This document shows positions 44,637 to 57,235 of a DNA stretch of 64,000 nt, one piece after another. The first letter of the stretch is position 1, and the number at the start of each line of letters is the position of its first letter. The notes under the pieces were generated by a model. It was not told where the DNA came from. It was given only the letters and a program-made list of their open reading frames with translations, and made no database searches. Origin of the DNA: Euleptes europaea (taxonomy: Eukaryota > Chordata > Lepidosauria > Squamata > Sphaerodactylidae). Location of the stretch: positions 12,058,604-12,122,603 of the forward strand of contig NC_079326.1 in the NCBI RefSeq assembly GCF_029931775.1, given 5' to 3'. The position numbers were made by a program, and so were the translations under genes.

Positions 44637-45025
44637 TGGTTGTCCTGTAAAAGGGGCATCCTTGATCCGATCAGTATTCCTCTCAGGAATGAAAAGCTTT
44701 TCTGTAAGAGAGAAGCTCCCCATACTTGAAGGCATAAATGACTTGACAGTGAAATTCTTCCTCAAAAGAAGAACTGAAAAAGGATTTGGGAACTAATTGA
44801 GGGACAAATGAGGTCCTCCACTATTGAGGAAAGTGTACCCCGAAGGGGGGCAAAACCCAAGAAGTTTGGGGGGCAGCATGAAAAACTCCACATTCAGAAC
44901 TATGAAAAAGGCAAGGATGTGTATTGGACTTGTTCTGCATATCAATTGATTTCTCCAATCCCAAACCAGTTTTGCCTTTGTGAGGCAGTAGAATAGGCTG
45001 TAATAAAAGGATGGCATCACATATT
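44637..45025 (+). other. SEC22A: SEC22A 3' UTR, proximal end candidate
   Basis: The stop is followed by AT-rich sequence with no ORF of note. AATAAA at 45002-45007 is the first good polyadenylation signal, implying a UTR of about 380 bases. Longer forms are possible and cannot be judged from sequence alone. Confidence 0.45.
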
Positions 45026-46708
45026 AACAAACTGTTCAGTATGAATGAATTCCTAAATGCCAGATTATTGGATCGCACATCAATTTAATGGTGTGTGTCT
45101 GCGTTTTCCTTAATTAAAACCTCACCCGGAAACCATCTGTTCATGGGGATTAGAGCTTGGGTCCCAAAAGCCTGCCTTCTAGTACTGAGTTAATTATGAA
45201 TTGCTTTACTTATGTTTTTTTCCTGTGCAATTTGTTTTGAAAAGGATTTTGAACTTGACCTGTCTCTCTCTCTCCTCCCCTATAAATATCATCACATTCT
45301 GTCTTCAGACCCTTGATCTAATGCTTGATGGATTAAAAGAAGTTGGCTGGTGAGGAGGGACAGAGCAAGCTGAAGAGGTCTCTTTTCTCTTCTCTCTTTG
45401 ATGTGAGATAATGTCAGAAGCCTGGCCTCATGCAGGCAGTTGACTAGCCTGATTGGGAAAGGGCCTGATCTCGAAATAATTCTGGATTGAATTGGATGAG
45501 TAAGAACCCAGTTTGGGAACACAGGAAACTGATAGCTTTTGATCACTGGAGTTTATGTTTGTACACAGCAGGTCTGTTGTAGGAAGAGATGAGCAACCTA
45601 AAAAATTAGATGAGAGATGCAGTTTTTTTTTCACCCACCACAACTGGGCAGAGGCCTATGGCATATGCTTCTTTGGGAAATGTGTTTCCTTTATAGAATA
45701 GACTACAACTACTCATTTGTGTTCAGAAGCACAAATTGGCCATTTTGCAATCTCTTCTTGTTTGCACAAAAATCTGAGTGAGGGTTTCAAAAGTTGTATA
45801 GTATTCCTTACAAATGCTTGAGAATGCTGGATGTGAATGCTTAGCTCTTCCTAGATTCTGCCTTGCATATTAGGAAGACGTGGAAGGCCAGTCTTTTCTG
45901 CAAAAGTAGTTGGAGGAATTTCTAAACATTCAGAAACATTTGGGCTATGTGTGAAGACTGAAGCAGTTTGTGGCCATTCACAGACCTTCCCAAACCATAA
46001 GTTAGTTATAAGATTAAAGAGCCTCTCAGCCTTATCTAGGAAGCCAAACAGTGCACTGGGGTAGAACACAATTGTGTAATCAAGTGGCATAGACTGCAGG
46101 GGGAAAGGCACAGAAAAAAAATTCCAGCAGGTAAATGTTGTATATATTCTTATGTTGAATAACCACACAATTGATTCCTGACTCTAAGGTCTAATATTTG
46201 GCTTCCAAAGGGGATAATCTCAAAAGAGTTGTGCTATAACAGGTTTTCAAGCCACCTGCTTCAAGAAGAGTTTTCCTTGTTGACTGGTCCAGTGAGATGA
46301 TCCTGAGCAGCACAGGCTTGTTGCTTGACAGCTGTTTTTATGTTTTATGTTTAATGTAACTAAGCTCCTGTGCCCTATCCAGTTAATATTGGGTGTAGCA
46401 TAAGTTCCCAGTGTACTGCAGGTGGATGGACTTCAGTTAATTGTAGTCCATTGGATAACTGTTTGAAGAGAACCTCCTGATAGGATTCAGATCCCTTCCC
46501 CCAAAAACAGACTAGAAAACCCTGGTCTGGTCCCTGTTATGCCTGAACAGTCAAGAGATGCTGAGTATGCTCATGTTGTGAATTAATTCTCATTGGTCAG
46601 CCACTGATATTCTGATTTCCAAAATAAGTAAACCACACTCAAGTCAACCCACCTCTTGAGTTCCTGATCTCTTGAGAGCTTCCTCTTTTATTGTAATATA
46701 TCCAGGTT

Positions 46709-46721
46709 CCACTAGGTGGCG
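46709..46721 (+). promoter_or_regulatory. CTCF-type core motif between the convergent genes
   Basis: CCACTAGGTGGCG matches every position of the common vertebrate CTCF core CCASYAGRKGGCR. It lies about 2 kb past the SEC22A stop and 5.6 kb short of the ADCY5 stop, a sensible place for a domain boundary. Thirteen-base matches also arise by chance or in repeats, so occupancy is unproven. Confidence 0.45.
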
Positions 46722-47489
46722 ATGCTAGTACACTGCTTTAATGGGGAAAATACTTTGGACTCTGTTTTGTACCAATATTCTGGTACTTCATGCACTACTA
46801 CACTTGTCCTACAGTGAGGGTGGCAGTTACAGGGTTTTTTCCTGGATTGTACTGAGCAGGCAGCCACTACCCAGTCTGTACGCTTGCACAAGAACATAAT
46901 TCCTGCACTACTAGGATTATATAAAGAACACTTTTTTTTTTTGCTGTATGGCTTGAGAAATGGTATGAGACTGCTATTCAAGAAGTACAGTTCCAAAACC
47001 ATATCTGTGGGTTTTGATTGTTAGTCTTGTTCATTTCATATTTGCATACAGATGTACTAAACGTTCTAGGGGAAAAACCCTCAGCATTTTGTGAGAGCAA
47101 AGCTCTAGTTGAAAATCTAGGTTTCAAAGTATTTTTTTTCTCTAAAAAGTCAGAAGAGCTAATACAATATAATCTATGATGTCATGAGCCACAGTTTTCC
47201 TGGTGTACTCAGAGGGCTTTCTCCATTATCAGTGTTATTTCATGAGTGGAATAAGCTCTTTTTCCTAATTGCACAAAAATATAATTGTCAACAAATATAA
47301 AATTTTAACAAAAAAATCTTCATAGTACTGTGTGAACCTGTGTAGTATCTGAAGGAAGGTTAGCGAATGCAGCCTAAACTGCTAATGAGCAAAATCTAAT
47401 GTGCAATCATTTACATGATCACTTGAATAAATCTGGCAATGTGAACTGGCCATTAGGAGTTTTAGATAATGATGGTGAATGTTTAAAGA

Positions 47490-48715
47490 TAAAAACAGAG
47501 TTGCTTACCTGTAACTGTTGTTCATTTAGTGGTCTTCTGGTGGGAACGGCATGCGCAGGCCAGCTACGGAGAACGTTTGATGGAAAGCTTCTAGAATATA
47601 TGGACGGTCCCCCTCCCCCTCCATCAATGGCTCTTGCTGCCTAAACAGCCACGTGACGGGGGGAGCAGCCACCCCTCAGTTCTTCCTTCGCCGCCATGGT
47701 CTCACAACCATGGAGGAGCAGTTCACAGCGGGGAAAAAAGGGAGGGATGTGTGCCTGCACAGAAGACCACTAGATGAACAACAGTTAGAGGTAAGCAACT
47801 CTGTTTTTCATCTGTGTGGTCTCTGTGCAGTCCCACATGGGAGAATAGCAAGCTGAAAACACAGGAGACGGAAGTGTGGTTGCTAATTATGATATTTCCT
47901 AAATGATCTAGTTCAATGTAGATAAAATAATGAAGCCTAACATCTAACATGTGGATGGATTTCTCTTTATTCGATTGGGGTTCTGGAAAAAACACGGTAA
48001 AACTATATCCTGCAAAGTATGAAACTTTGTGACCACTTTAGGTAGATAACAAACTAGTACGCTACACCACTCTGTCATCATGAATCTTCAGGAGGGGAGG
48101 ATCATGACGTAGGGCCCCAAGACAGAGTGGGAAACCACGGTCTTTTTGGCCAGAAAGGCGCTACTAGGAGCCCCGTCCGTTGTTGCTTTCCCGATAACCC
48201 TGTGAAGAAGAGGGATGGGAGGGAAGGCATACATGAGCGACCCTTGCCACTTTAACTAGAACGCATCCCCTATAGACTGGACATCCCTTGTAGCTCTTGA
48301 ACAGAATGTACTTCATTTTGTATTTTCCCTTGTGGCAAAAAGATCTATGGTAGGAAACTCCCATAGCTCCATGATTGGTCGGAGGTGGTGCATGTTCAGT
48401 GACCGTTCATGCTGAATATCAGTATCCCTGCTGAGGATGTCTGCCATGACATTGGACTTTCCTGCCACATGAATGGCAGAGACAGATGTGCGGTGCTGAA
48501 CAGCCCATTCCCAAATGTAGGTGGCTTTGTCACAGTGTCTTTTGGAACCTGCATTTCCTTGTTTGTTTATGTAATACTTCACTACCACATTGTCCATCGC
48601 GATCCCATGTGAGAGAGACAGATTATTTCCCTCCCTCCCCACAGCAGGTCTTTGCATTTGAGTATGGTACAAGGCTGTGCTCTTCTGCATATAAAGCACA
48701 CAAACCAAAATAAAG
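47490..48715. mobile_element. DIRS-type fossil, old and broken
   Basis: 47490-47535 and 47758-47810 are inverted copies (GAGTTGCTTACCTGTAACTG against GAGGTAAGCAACTCTG). This is followed, on the minus strand at about 48715-48100, by an RNase H-like region (VVKYYINKQGNAGS, VSAIHVAGKSNVMAD, FPTIDLFATRENTK) of the same class as the young element at 19.5-25.3 kb but a different lineage. Several breaks are apparent and most of the element is missing. Confidence 0.7.
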
Positions 48716-48719
48716 CCCT

Positions 48720-51700
48720 TCCAAAATTATCCTTCCATGATGAAAAAAAGTGCTTTTTGGCAGAGAAATAGTGATCGCAGAAATTTCCCCCTCTCCCTTG
48801 TTCTTGCAGAAAAGGGAGTAGCAATGTAGGGCACAGAAACATTTTTTCTTAATTTAAAAAAGGGGAGTTTGGCACATGAAACCCAAATTTAAACTGTGAT
48901 GTTTCATAGCAGTGCACTTGTGTTTTTGCACTTTTGTGGAAAGGCAAGAAAAAAATATTGCTGCACATGCTTGCTCCAAGATTGAGGGCTCCTATAAAGC
49001 AGAAATTTCCCGTTTCAAAAACCAAGGGAATTTGAAACTTTAAAAAATCTTCAGTTTATGGGAAGAGTTAAGGCACCATTCATGCCTATCCCTAAAAGAA
49101 TGGAAATTGTAAATTGAAGCTGCCACCTTAATTTTATGTCCCTGGTAACCCAGTCAGATGTTGTACAGTCTGACCTTTTGTGGTTGCTGACATCTTGGGC
49201 GGCATCTCTGCTGTTCTTTTGTTCACATATATCCCTCCAACATTTTGCAGTGTTAGTTACATTCCTTCAAATGAGTGTTCCATGTCATTAATCTTGATGT
49301 GTAACTAAATTCTTATTAATCATTTAGACTGCTGTGACGCAAGTTCAGTGTTGTACCCATAGCTTACAGGAATTAAAAGCACAAGGGAGAATGCAGCTTG
49401 TTGCCTGGAGCCTTAGTTGTAAACGAGAATGAAATGTCAGACTGTACAAAGTCGGTGTTGCTCCCATGGTGTGGAAACGAAGGTGAGACCCATAATTTAA
49501 GCGTTCCATCTCTTCTGGAGCATACGTGGATTTGTAATTGCTTTAAGTCATCAAGGCAAAGTTGTTCTGATTTTTAAATGGTGTTTTGGTGTATAAAATT
49601 TTATTTTGTGGGCTTTTAAAAACCACCCTGTAATGAATGAAACTGACACATTCACAAGTGAAACAGTGTTTAATATAATTGTTAAATTACTTAAACAGAT
49701 TGCAATTTCCATGGGAAATCATAACTGTATCAATTTTTGCAAGAGCTAGAATAAAGAGTGCATACCCCTTGAAATGATCATGACACAGTCAACAATCACA
49801 GTCAGAGATACAGGCGACCGAAAATTTCATTGACAACACTATCACGCAAGGTGGTCTGCTCAAATGTTAAGAATGCACACTTTAAAGCAGGAGGAAAACC
49901 TATTTTTTAAAATGATCCTATGTTGTGATAGTAAATAAAATTAGGATGTGGTAAATTAATGTGATGGGTGGAAGGTGAAGAAGAAGATGCTGCAGTACTG
50001 TGGAAGTATAGATCTTTGTAAATTAGACACTTGAAAAAAGTTCAAAAGTATAGTACAAGTGCAGGCTTGGCAGTTTTCCAGAAGTGATGGAACTATACTT
50101 TTCTAGGATATGCCTAGTGGGGAGGGAGGAGGCAAACCAGAAGTTGGTGCCATGGAAGCTCCATTGTAAAGCACTTAAGAGGCTGCAGTTGTGTTGAGCA
50201 ACATGACAAAATCTATAACACCCTAGATTCAAACATATTTCTTGGTTAAGGAGAAACACAAAGCTCTGCTGTCAGCATTGGTGGCCTCGGGCATTTTTTA
50301 GTTTATGAAAATTCTGCCCAGAGAAAGAGAGGCGGGAGTATTGTTAACGCTTAAATCATTTTAGAGAGAGCCAAATTTGATATCAAAGGTTTTGTTCTAC
50401 TGGTATACAAAAATATAGTTTTTTAAAAAACATTTTTACTGTTTTTAATAAAATAGGAAGGGGACTTTGAATTTAAAAGTTAAAAATGTTCTAACACTTT
50501 CAGATGTTAACAATCTCCCTTTAAAAACAAACACAAGAGCTGTTTAGCAAGGTAGGCTCAACATCTTCAAAGGGTTAATCAGTTGCTTTATTTTTGGCTA
50601 ATGGAAAACATTGTCTAAATGTTCAAACAAATCCATGATAAGTGAATTAAATAGTGGAATTTTACTCTCATAACCTCAATCCAAGAATCCAACAATATTC
50701 TGGTAATATTCTGTGGTATTTGTAAATTGTGAACAGACTTTCAGCAAGAGCTGATGTAGCTGATTGTTGTTTCTTGTTTGCTATAGAAGATGAACATTTG
50801 GAAGTGGCTTTTATCATAATACTCTTGATAAATTTAGGGATTCTTAGCAGACATTCATCTCTTGCACTCAATTAGGAATGAAAATTTCTGCATATGATAG
50901 CTTTTTATCTTCCTGTTTTGGTTGTTTAATCCAAGGTCTCCCCCCTTGATTTCTACTAAAAATTTCTACCCCAGGCCCCTTCCGTTTTTAGATGGACTGT
51001 ATATAGTTTGTCTGAAAACTGCCAAGTCTGTAGTTCAGAGAATAATGGGGAAAAAGAGTATCACACCGTTGTATAGCTTAAGTATACCTTCCAAAATGCC
51101 CTTGTGTGTTCGGCCTCCTTCCCCAACCGAAAGGACTGTGAGCACAGCAGACTCATGTCACTGGAGCTGACTGAGCACAAGCACTGTCTCACAGCCCTGA
51201 TCAGCTTAGGGGAAGGAAAGGGGGAAAGAGAGTGCTTGGGCTCAGCTCGAGTGCCCCTTTCCTTTTTCCCCTAACTTATCAACATAGAGAAGGTCTTCCA
51301 TGTTGGACGTTGATCAGTAGGAGGGAGGGGAAGGGTGAAACTTTGCCCGTTCCTGCTGAACAGCTGATAGAAATTGCTTAAGAAAGTTGTGGGATGTGAG
51401 TGCGCTTCCCCCCTTCACACAGTGCTGCATCAGATCCTCATGCAGACAACTAATATATATAATTTTCAAAATATAGAATTTTGGTATATCTATAAGAGAT
51501 CTCAGTGTTTTCTAGATTACAAAATATAAAAAAGTCCACATACCAACTTCAGAGGGATCTCCCTCCAAGTACTTCGTGCTGACAGCTAGTCTTTCACATG
51601 TATACGCCAAATGGGCAGGAGGACCTCTATTTAATAAATATGTTTGAAGAGTCATATTTTCCTTGTTTTAAGCATTTTCTCCTTCTACCATCCATCACTC

Positions 51701-52346
51701 CTGATTTTTTTTTTTAAATACGCCTCCTAAATGTGTAAGAGTACATGGCAAGGCATCTTTTCCATTTAAAAACATCTTGGATGACGTCATTAAAAAGGCC
51801 CTCTGTACAGGGCAGTAGTGGGCAGTACGTTTTAATTTTAAAAGCCCACTCAAAATAGCTAATAAAAGAACAGTGGCACATTTCAAGGAGCTGACAGCAC
51901 AAACCAGAAATAGTATGGAAGCGTACATCTTTGCCAAAGTAATGCTGTTCATTTTCCCCCTTTCATTACAATGAATCATACTTTCCTTCAACCAAGTAAA
52001 AATATTGTGTTGCTTTAAATAAATACTTAAATATCTTCTGTCCTGCGTAGCAGCGTCACTGAAGATCTCAAATCCTTGTCTTCATCTCTGAATTCCGTAA
52101 GGATAAATCTTTGGTCAGTTCATTTGCACTCAATCCACATCAGTGCCAGGTAACTTTTGATTTGTGTGATAGATAGCCCAAACGGTGGTGTTGGTTTTCT
52201 TCTTGCACACAATCCTGCTAGAAAGGCATCACATGAAATACTCAACTGTGCCTTTTAGGTTCACTGCTAAACAGCGGATTTTTCACAGATTTACTGTTGT
52301 GTGTGGATCAATTGAACCATCCTTGAGTCAATCTAGTCCACTGCTG
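48720..52346 (-). other. ADCY5 3' UTR and intergenic DNA, no gene seen
   Basis: Downstream of the ADCY5 stop, mostly unique AT-rich sequence runs to the DIRS-type fossil at 48.7 kb. A minus-strand AATAAA (50587-50592, read as TTTATT on plus) is one candidate poly(A) signal, giving a UTR near 1.75 kb. No ORF, RNA gene or clear repeat is recognised. How much of this is UTR is unknown. Confidence 0.4.
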
Positions 52347-52475
52347 CTAACTTGTTGAAGGCCCTTCATTTAGGAAGTAGGTGGTCATTTCTCCTTTACC
52401 TTTAACTTTAACAACTCCTCGGTATTCTAGCTGATAGTTGTTGACTGTTAAAACCTGATACATGTCTGTGGTGAC
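52347..52475 (-). CDS. ADCY5: ADCY5 last coding exon (C-terminus)
   Basis: Read on the minus strand, acceptor CCACAG precedes 52475 and the stop TAG is at 52347-52349. It codes the last 42 residues, VTTDMYQVL to the end (FLNEGPSTS), including [12 protein letters not shown], the final strand pair of the adenylyl cyclase C2 domain in which the lysine contacts substrate in class III cyclases. ADCY5 makes cAMP from ATP at the plasma membrane, is stimulated by Gs-alpha and forskolin and inhibited by Gi-alpha and calcium. The tail differs from human at a few sites only. Confidence 0.95.
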   Translation of the reverse strand, partial: VTTDMYQVLTVNNYQLEYRGVVKVKGKGEMTTYFLNEGPSTS

Positions 52476-52899
52476 CTGTGGAATTTGAAAAGGAAAGGGA
52501 TAGAAAAGAGCAAAATTAATGCTGTTCTGGTAATCCCATAGTGATGCTGGCACTCTGAAGCCCCATTGACACTATGCAAAAGGTATTCCAGCTAGGATGA
52601 TGCATACAGGGAAGCAGTGTTCTGCACACACATTCCCAGCAGATTGGGAATAAAATGTACAAAACATTGGTGTATATATGATTCGCAGCAGCAGGGGCCC
52701 GTGTGCACTGTTTCCAACTCTGGATCAGGAAGCAATAGCCAGCATTGTCAGCTGTGACAATCTTCCTCACTTCCTGCATAGATGAAGAGTCTAAATGTTC
52801 CCCCATACCTGTCAAACAGAAAATTAGTACTATAAATAGTGACCGCATCAATCATCTTCTGGATGGGTAAATATACACAGAAGATCAGCACAAGGGGGG

Positions 52900-54360
52900 T
52901 AACTTCTGGTTATTGTATAGGCTGAGATTCCTCCTCATGGGCTCTATGCCAGTGATTAGCCTTCATTCAGAACCACTGCACATGCCCAAGAGAGAGGAGA
53001 TTTGGCTTCCCACTCAGTTCTTTTGACTGTCGCAGCAGGAGTGGGAACCCCCCTGGGGGGGGGGTTTCACCATTTTTGTCAAGGCTTGTTCATGGCTTGT
53101 TGTCTTTTTCTGTACACGTGTACACCTTAGTGTGGGCCAAGGATTTGATAGAAGGAGCCTGAATTAAACTGATATCAAAAGGCAGTGAGTCACACTAGGG
53201 CAGAAAGGAATGCAGGGCAGACCTCCTTCAGTCGGGTAAATATCCACCCTAAGAGGGATTCAGTCGAGGGCCGTTTCTGAGAGCCTCTTCTCAGATAATT
53301 TGAGCCTAATTAGAGTCTCAGATCTCAAAAACAATAAGCAATGGAGCAATTACAGCAATTTCCTCCATATGTCAACAACCAGACAGGAATATTCCTGCCC
53401 TTCCCAATCATGACAAGTACCTGGCCATATCTAACTTCCAGATCTCCCTACATGAACACTTTAGACACTCCAATGCAAAAGGAAAAAAATCCCCTCTACC
53501 ATATAGATGAAGGATTTCTTTTCAGGCTGGCTCATCTTTGAGAGAGAGCATTTTTATTATCCCCCCATTCCAGTCCCAACATGCTGTATCCTCCTTGTGT
53601 GTGTGTGTGTGTGTAAAGTGCCGTCAAGTCGCAGCCAACTTATGGCGACCCCTTATGGGGTTTTCAAGGCAAGAGACTAACAGAGGTGGTTTGAAAGTGC
53701 CTTCCTCTGTATAGCAACCCTGGACTTCCTTGGTGGTCTCCCATCCAAATACTAACCAGGGCTGACCCTGCTTAGCTTCTGAGATATGAGGAGATCAGGC
53801 TAGCCAGGGCCATCCAGGTCAGGGCTGTATCCTCCTTAGTTTCAGCAAAAGGGTATAAAGACTCACCCCTCAGTCCCATTTTTTGTAGCTGATTTGGGAC
53901 TCATCCTGTTATTCCAGCCTCTCGGTTGTCCTTCACTTCTCTGCTCCACAGACCTGTCAGTTTCATCTCCTGACATTGCTTCGTCATTGCTGAGGACCCC
54001 TCCCCCCTTTTCTTCAAGAGCAGGCTCGTGTCTCGTCCCCCCTTTAGTTTTAATACCCCAGTAGGTAGGCAGTTTTTCTAGGGAAAGGGTTTGTTGTGTG
54101 TGTCATTTACTGCATTTTTCTTTTCTATAATTTTCATTGCTGCTTTTTCTACATTGCACAGATTAATTTGGTTCCTGTTTATAAAATAAAAACTCCATTT
54201 AAGAGACTTTTCCCTCTCATTCTTGTGAGTGTTGATCTGAATTTGGACCTTGGTATATATAGGCTAGATCTCAAGTATATTAAGGTCCCCCAAATAGATG
54301 TTTGCTCCATGTTAGCAAGGGGACGCCTTCGCACGCTACAGCCCTGACACATGTAGGCTG
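52900..54360. mobile_element. Possible DIRS-type leader fossil, interrupted by a 5S SINE
   Basis: 52960-53060 shares layout with the leader at 47.54-47.72 kb: CACTGCACATGCCC, then CACTCAGTTCTTTT, then CGCAGCAGGAGTGGG. The short frame at 53341-53541 is proline-rich and gag-like at best. The 5S SINE at 53597-53823 lies inside. I cannot name the family with certainty. It is clearly broken. Confidence 0.35.
53597..53823 (-). mobile_element. 5S rRNA-derived SINE, copy 2
   Basis: It is reversed relative to copy 1: a (TG)n tail at the left, AAGTGCCGTCAAGTCGC, then GGTCTCCCATCCAAATACTA and GCTTAGCTTCTGAGATATG of the 5S box region. The target duplication GCTGTATCCTCCTT (14 bp) is exact at 53583-53596 and 53824-53837. 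It lies in the last ADCY5 intron, in the gene's sense direction. Confidence 0.93.
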
Positions 54361-54957
54361 ATTTGGGTAACAAGTCTCCTTTGAGAACTCTCAGTGAGGT
54401 GGCACTGCCAGCTTTTTCCTTGTGATTATTCAGCTTTGTTACTCAATATTTCCCTCCTTTCCTCTTTGAGTTTGCTTGTACTCAAAGTTGTTTTTGAGAT
54501 TTTTTTTTTGGTCCAGTCTGCCATGTAAAGGTAAAGGACCACATTCCAGAAGAGCCAATAGTGTGGGGACAGGTTGTCTTCCCTAGGTGAGCGTGGTAAG
54601 TGCCTATTTTTTTAGGAAGGATGGGCACAATGTTGAAACACATACCCATTACCAAATGTTTACAAAACTAGGCCTGTCATAACCATTTGTCATGTCTTTG
54701 AATTACACTCTGGGAATTGTCCTAGTTGTAGAGACTTACACCACCAGCTTGCAGTATGGTTTTCCCTTCATCTACAGCAAGGGATGCCCTTTTCTCCTTC
54801 CAGGTGACTTTTTATGCCTGGCTCAGAGCTGTGGGTGGGTGGAAAACACCCTCCCCAAAGGAACTACTTTTCTACTCATATTTTTGCAGTGTAAATATTC
54901 ATCAAAGAAAGAGAGTTTTGGAGCAGAGGGAGAAGGAAAGGGATCAGGAAGACCCAC

Positions 54958-55082
54958 CTGAATCCTATCGGGTACTCCTGTGCTGTCCATTCGACTGGCT
55001 ACATTCACAGTGTTCCCCCAAATATCATATTGGGGCTTGCGTGCTCCTATGACCCCAGCTACCACTGGGCCAATATTAAGCC
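54958..55082 (-). CDS. ADCY5: ADCY5 coding exon, second from end (C2 catalytic core)
   Basis: A minus-strand exon of 125 bases lies between an acceptor (TTAG) at 55083-55084 and the donor GTGGGT reading down from 54957. With the G carried from the previous exon it reads [20 protein letters not shown], then [22 protein letters not shown]. The Asn and Arg of NTVNVASR are the C2 residues that bind ribose/phosphate and stabilise the transition state, and both are present. The sequence is essentially identical to mammalian ADCY5 as I recall it. Confidence 0.96.
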
Positions 55083-55749
55083 CTAACATTAGAAGAAAAG
55101 AAAACAGTAAGAATGTAGACATGAATGCCTAAACTGCTTCTGGTAGGTTTTTACTATACAATTCCAGAAGGGAACTGCCTGAAGTTATATTAGGGTCAGT
55201 CGACTTATTTACCGCTTGAATACTATTAGACCAATGCAGCAGGTTCCTGGTTTTAACTGAATTTGCATATTTGGGTGCATGTTATTAATGAAATATTCAT
55301 ACAAAAAGGCTGGCATATCTACAGTGCTTGGATCTGTTCCATTTTTTTCTATATTCTGAAACGGTTACCCTCACCCCCCCCCCCCAAAGTTCTTGATGTC
55401 TGGTCTTAGAAACAAGAACCACTAAAGGTGGGGGCTAGCTGAAGCTGAGCACCTTTGAGTCCTATTTGTTTCAAAGAGACAGACATTTCCTAAAATATCC
55501 TCTACTAAAGTAAAAGTGCTTCGCTTTGGCTGGATTGTGCCGTACATCTGGGCTTTCATTTGACTTCTTTATGATCCATCACTTTTTGAAATTTAGCTCT
55601 GTAGGTTAGAGTTCTTTTTAAAACAAGATTCATGGATTGCGTAACAGTGCCTCATTGGATGCATGCCAGATTTTGGGCAACCTGGTGCCCACCTGAGTTA
55701 AGTCATCCAGCTTCAAAACTTCCACTGAAGGAGATTCTACTGTCTAAGA

Positions 55750-56247
55750 CAGGAGTGGGGAACCTTTTTTCCGCCAAGGGCCATTTGGATATTTATAACA
55801 TCATTCATGGGCCAGACAGCTCCTGCTAGCTTCGCCTGCAGGGATGAAATGAGGACACACGGGCTAAGAACTCCCCCTCCCCCCTGCACATTCTGGCCCT
55901 GCCCCCTTTAGCCCCTCCATTGTCGCCACTTCTGCCTCCAGCCCTCTTGTAGTACAGAGGGAATACGTTTCTCCAAGGCCTGGGTGGAAAAGATTAACAC
56001 AGTTTCTTGGGCGGTCCTAGCAGCTCCATAGCTAACGACTCTTCTGCAAGGGGGGGGGGAAGGTTCCTTTTCTCAGCAAAACAAACTCACATCCGCCTTG
56101 AATAGAGGCTATTCCTGTCCGTGGGAGTGGGCGGATCACCAGTCTTAGATCCTTCTGAGCTAGAGATCTGCCAAGACCTATGAAGGGCCAGACCAAATGA
56201 TTCCGCAGGCGTTAAACGGCCCCCGGGCCTGATGTTCCCCACCCCTG
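55750..56247 (+). mobile_element. Non-autonomous hAT-type element, CAGGAGTGGGGAAC family, short copy
   Basis: The 498-base element has ends CAGGAGTGGGGAACC / GTTCCCCACCCCTG and an exact 8-bp duplication GTCTAAGA (55742-55749 and 56248-56255). It is related in reverse orientation to the longer copy at 58015-58728. It lies in the ADCY5 intron between 55083 and 58917. No transposase is present. Confidence 0.93.
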
Positions 56248-56429
56248 GTCTAAGAGCTCTAGGCATTTCCCCCCATTAATCAAATAGTGTTAAAGTCATC
56301 AGGCTCATCATGTGGACTGATACATTTTCTCCATGCTGATGCAAACAGCTGGGGAAGAAGGTTCTAAAAAGGGGTGTAGACAACATCTCTTTAACCATAT
56401 GGCAAGTTGTATGGCAAGGTAATATGATT

Positions 56430-56580
56430 ATTCTACTAGAACTGGGGAGACCCTGGTTTAAATACCCACTCTGCCACGAAGCTCAACCTTGGGTCACCAG
56501 CACTCAAAGTAACCTGCCTCACAGGGTGGTTGTGAGAGTGAAGTGGAAAGGGGACTGTGGGTGGTATGTTAAGCATCTGT
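56430..56580 (+). mobile_element. MIR-like SINE fragment
   Basis: Contains CTGGTTTAAATACCCACTCT (worn B box), CTTGGGTCACCAGCACTC and CCTGCCTCACAGGGTGGTTG. Forward orientation, diverged. Confidence 0.6.
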
Positions 56581-56599
56581 TTCTCAAATGTGGCCCCTA

Positions 56600-57235
56600 T
56601 CTGCAGATATCTAAATCTGAGGGGAGTGGGACCCCTCAGGTTTGCAGAAACATCTGAAATCTTAAAAAAATACATTAGGGGGTTTAAATCCCCCAAATAA
56701 AAATGCACTACCTTTCTTCTTCAGAGTTTGTGGCGGCTGTGTCTGGGAGCTGCTCCGGGCCCAGAGTAGCTCCCAGAAACCACTGCGGCTGGGCCTGGAG
56801 CTGCTCCTGGCTCGATGACGAGAACTGCTCTGGACCTGCCTGGAGCAGCTTTCAGACACCGCAGCTGCCACAGTCGGTAAGATAAGGTGAGAAGGAGGGA
56901 GAAAGAGATGGGAATATTGACAAGGAGGGAAGGGGGAAAGAAAGGGGGGAATGTCAGGAAAGGGGAGGGGAGAGAAATAGGTTGGTAGGTTGACAGAAGG
57001 GGTGGGGGCAAAAGAGAGGGGGTAGATGAGATAAGGGGAAGGGGAAGAAAGAAGGGGGTTGTCAGAAGGGGAGGGGGAAATAAAGGAAGATTGATGGAAG
57101 GGGAAGGGTGAAAAAGAGGGGTGATGTTAGAGAAGTGGGGAGAGCGAAAGAAGCAAAGGAGGTAAGGGATGCACCCTTCCTGCAAGTTTCTTGCAGGTTT
57201 CCTGCAAGTTTCCTGCAAGTTTCTTGCAGGTCCCC
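56600..57235 (+). repeat. Unnamed composite repeat, copy 2, with polypurine tract
   Basis: It starts with the family end (CAGGTTTGCAGAAACATCTG, GGGGGTTTAAATCCCCC). A GC-rich core of short related units follows at 56725-56880 (GGAGCTGCTC, CCAGAGTAGCTCC), then an almost pure G/A tract at 56885-57165. It closes with five tandem copies of CTGCAAGTTTC-type units at 57178-57233. The matching end occurs inverted at 29.7-29.8 kb. The long minus-strand open frame reflects the polypurine run. Confidence 0.55.

Larger units (their letters stand above)
44637..47485. other. Intergenic DNA after SEC22A, no gene seen
   Basis: Apart from the short SEC22A 3' UTR candidate and the CTCF-type motif at 46709, this is unassigned AT-rich DNA. 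No RNA gene or clear repeat is recognised. Confidence 0.45.

Noticed and set aside
56721-57218. 165-codon minus-strand open frame
   Set aside because: It is driven by the polypurine tract, which gives Pro/Phe/Leu/Ser runs.
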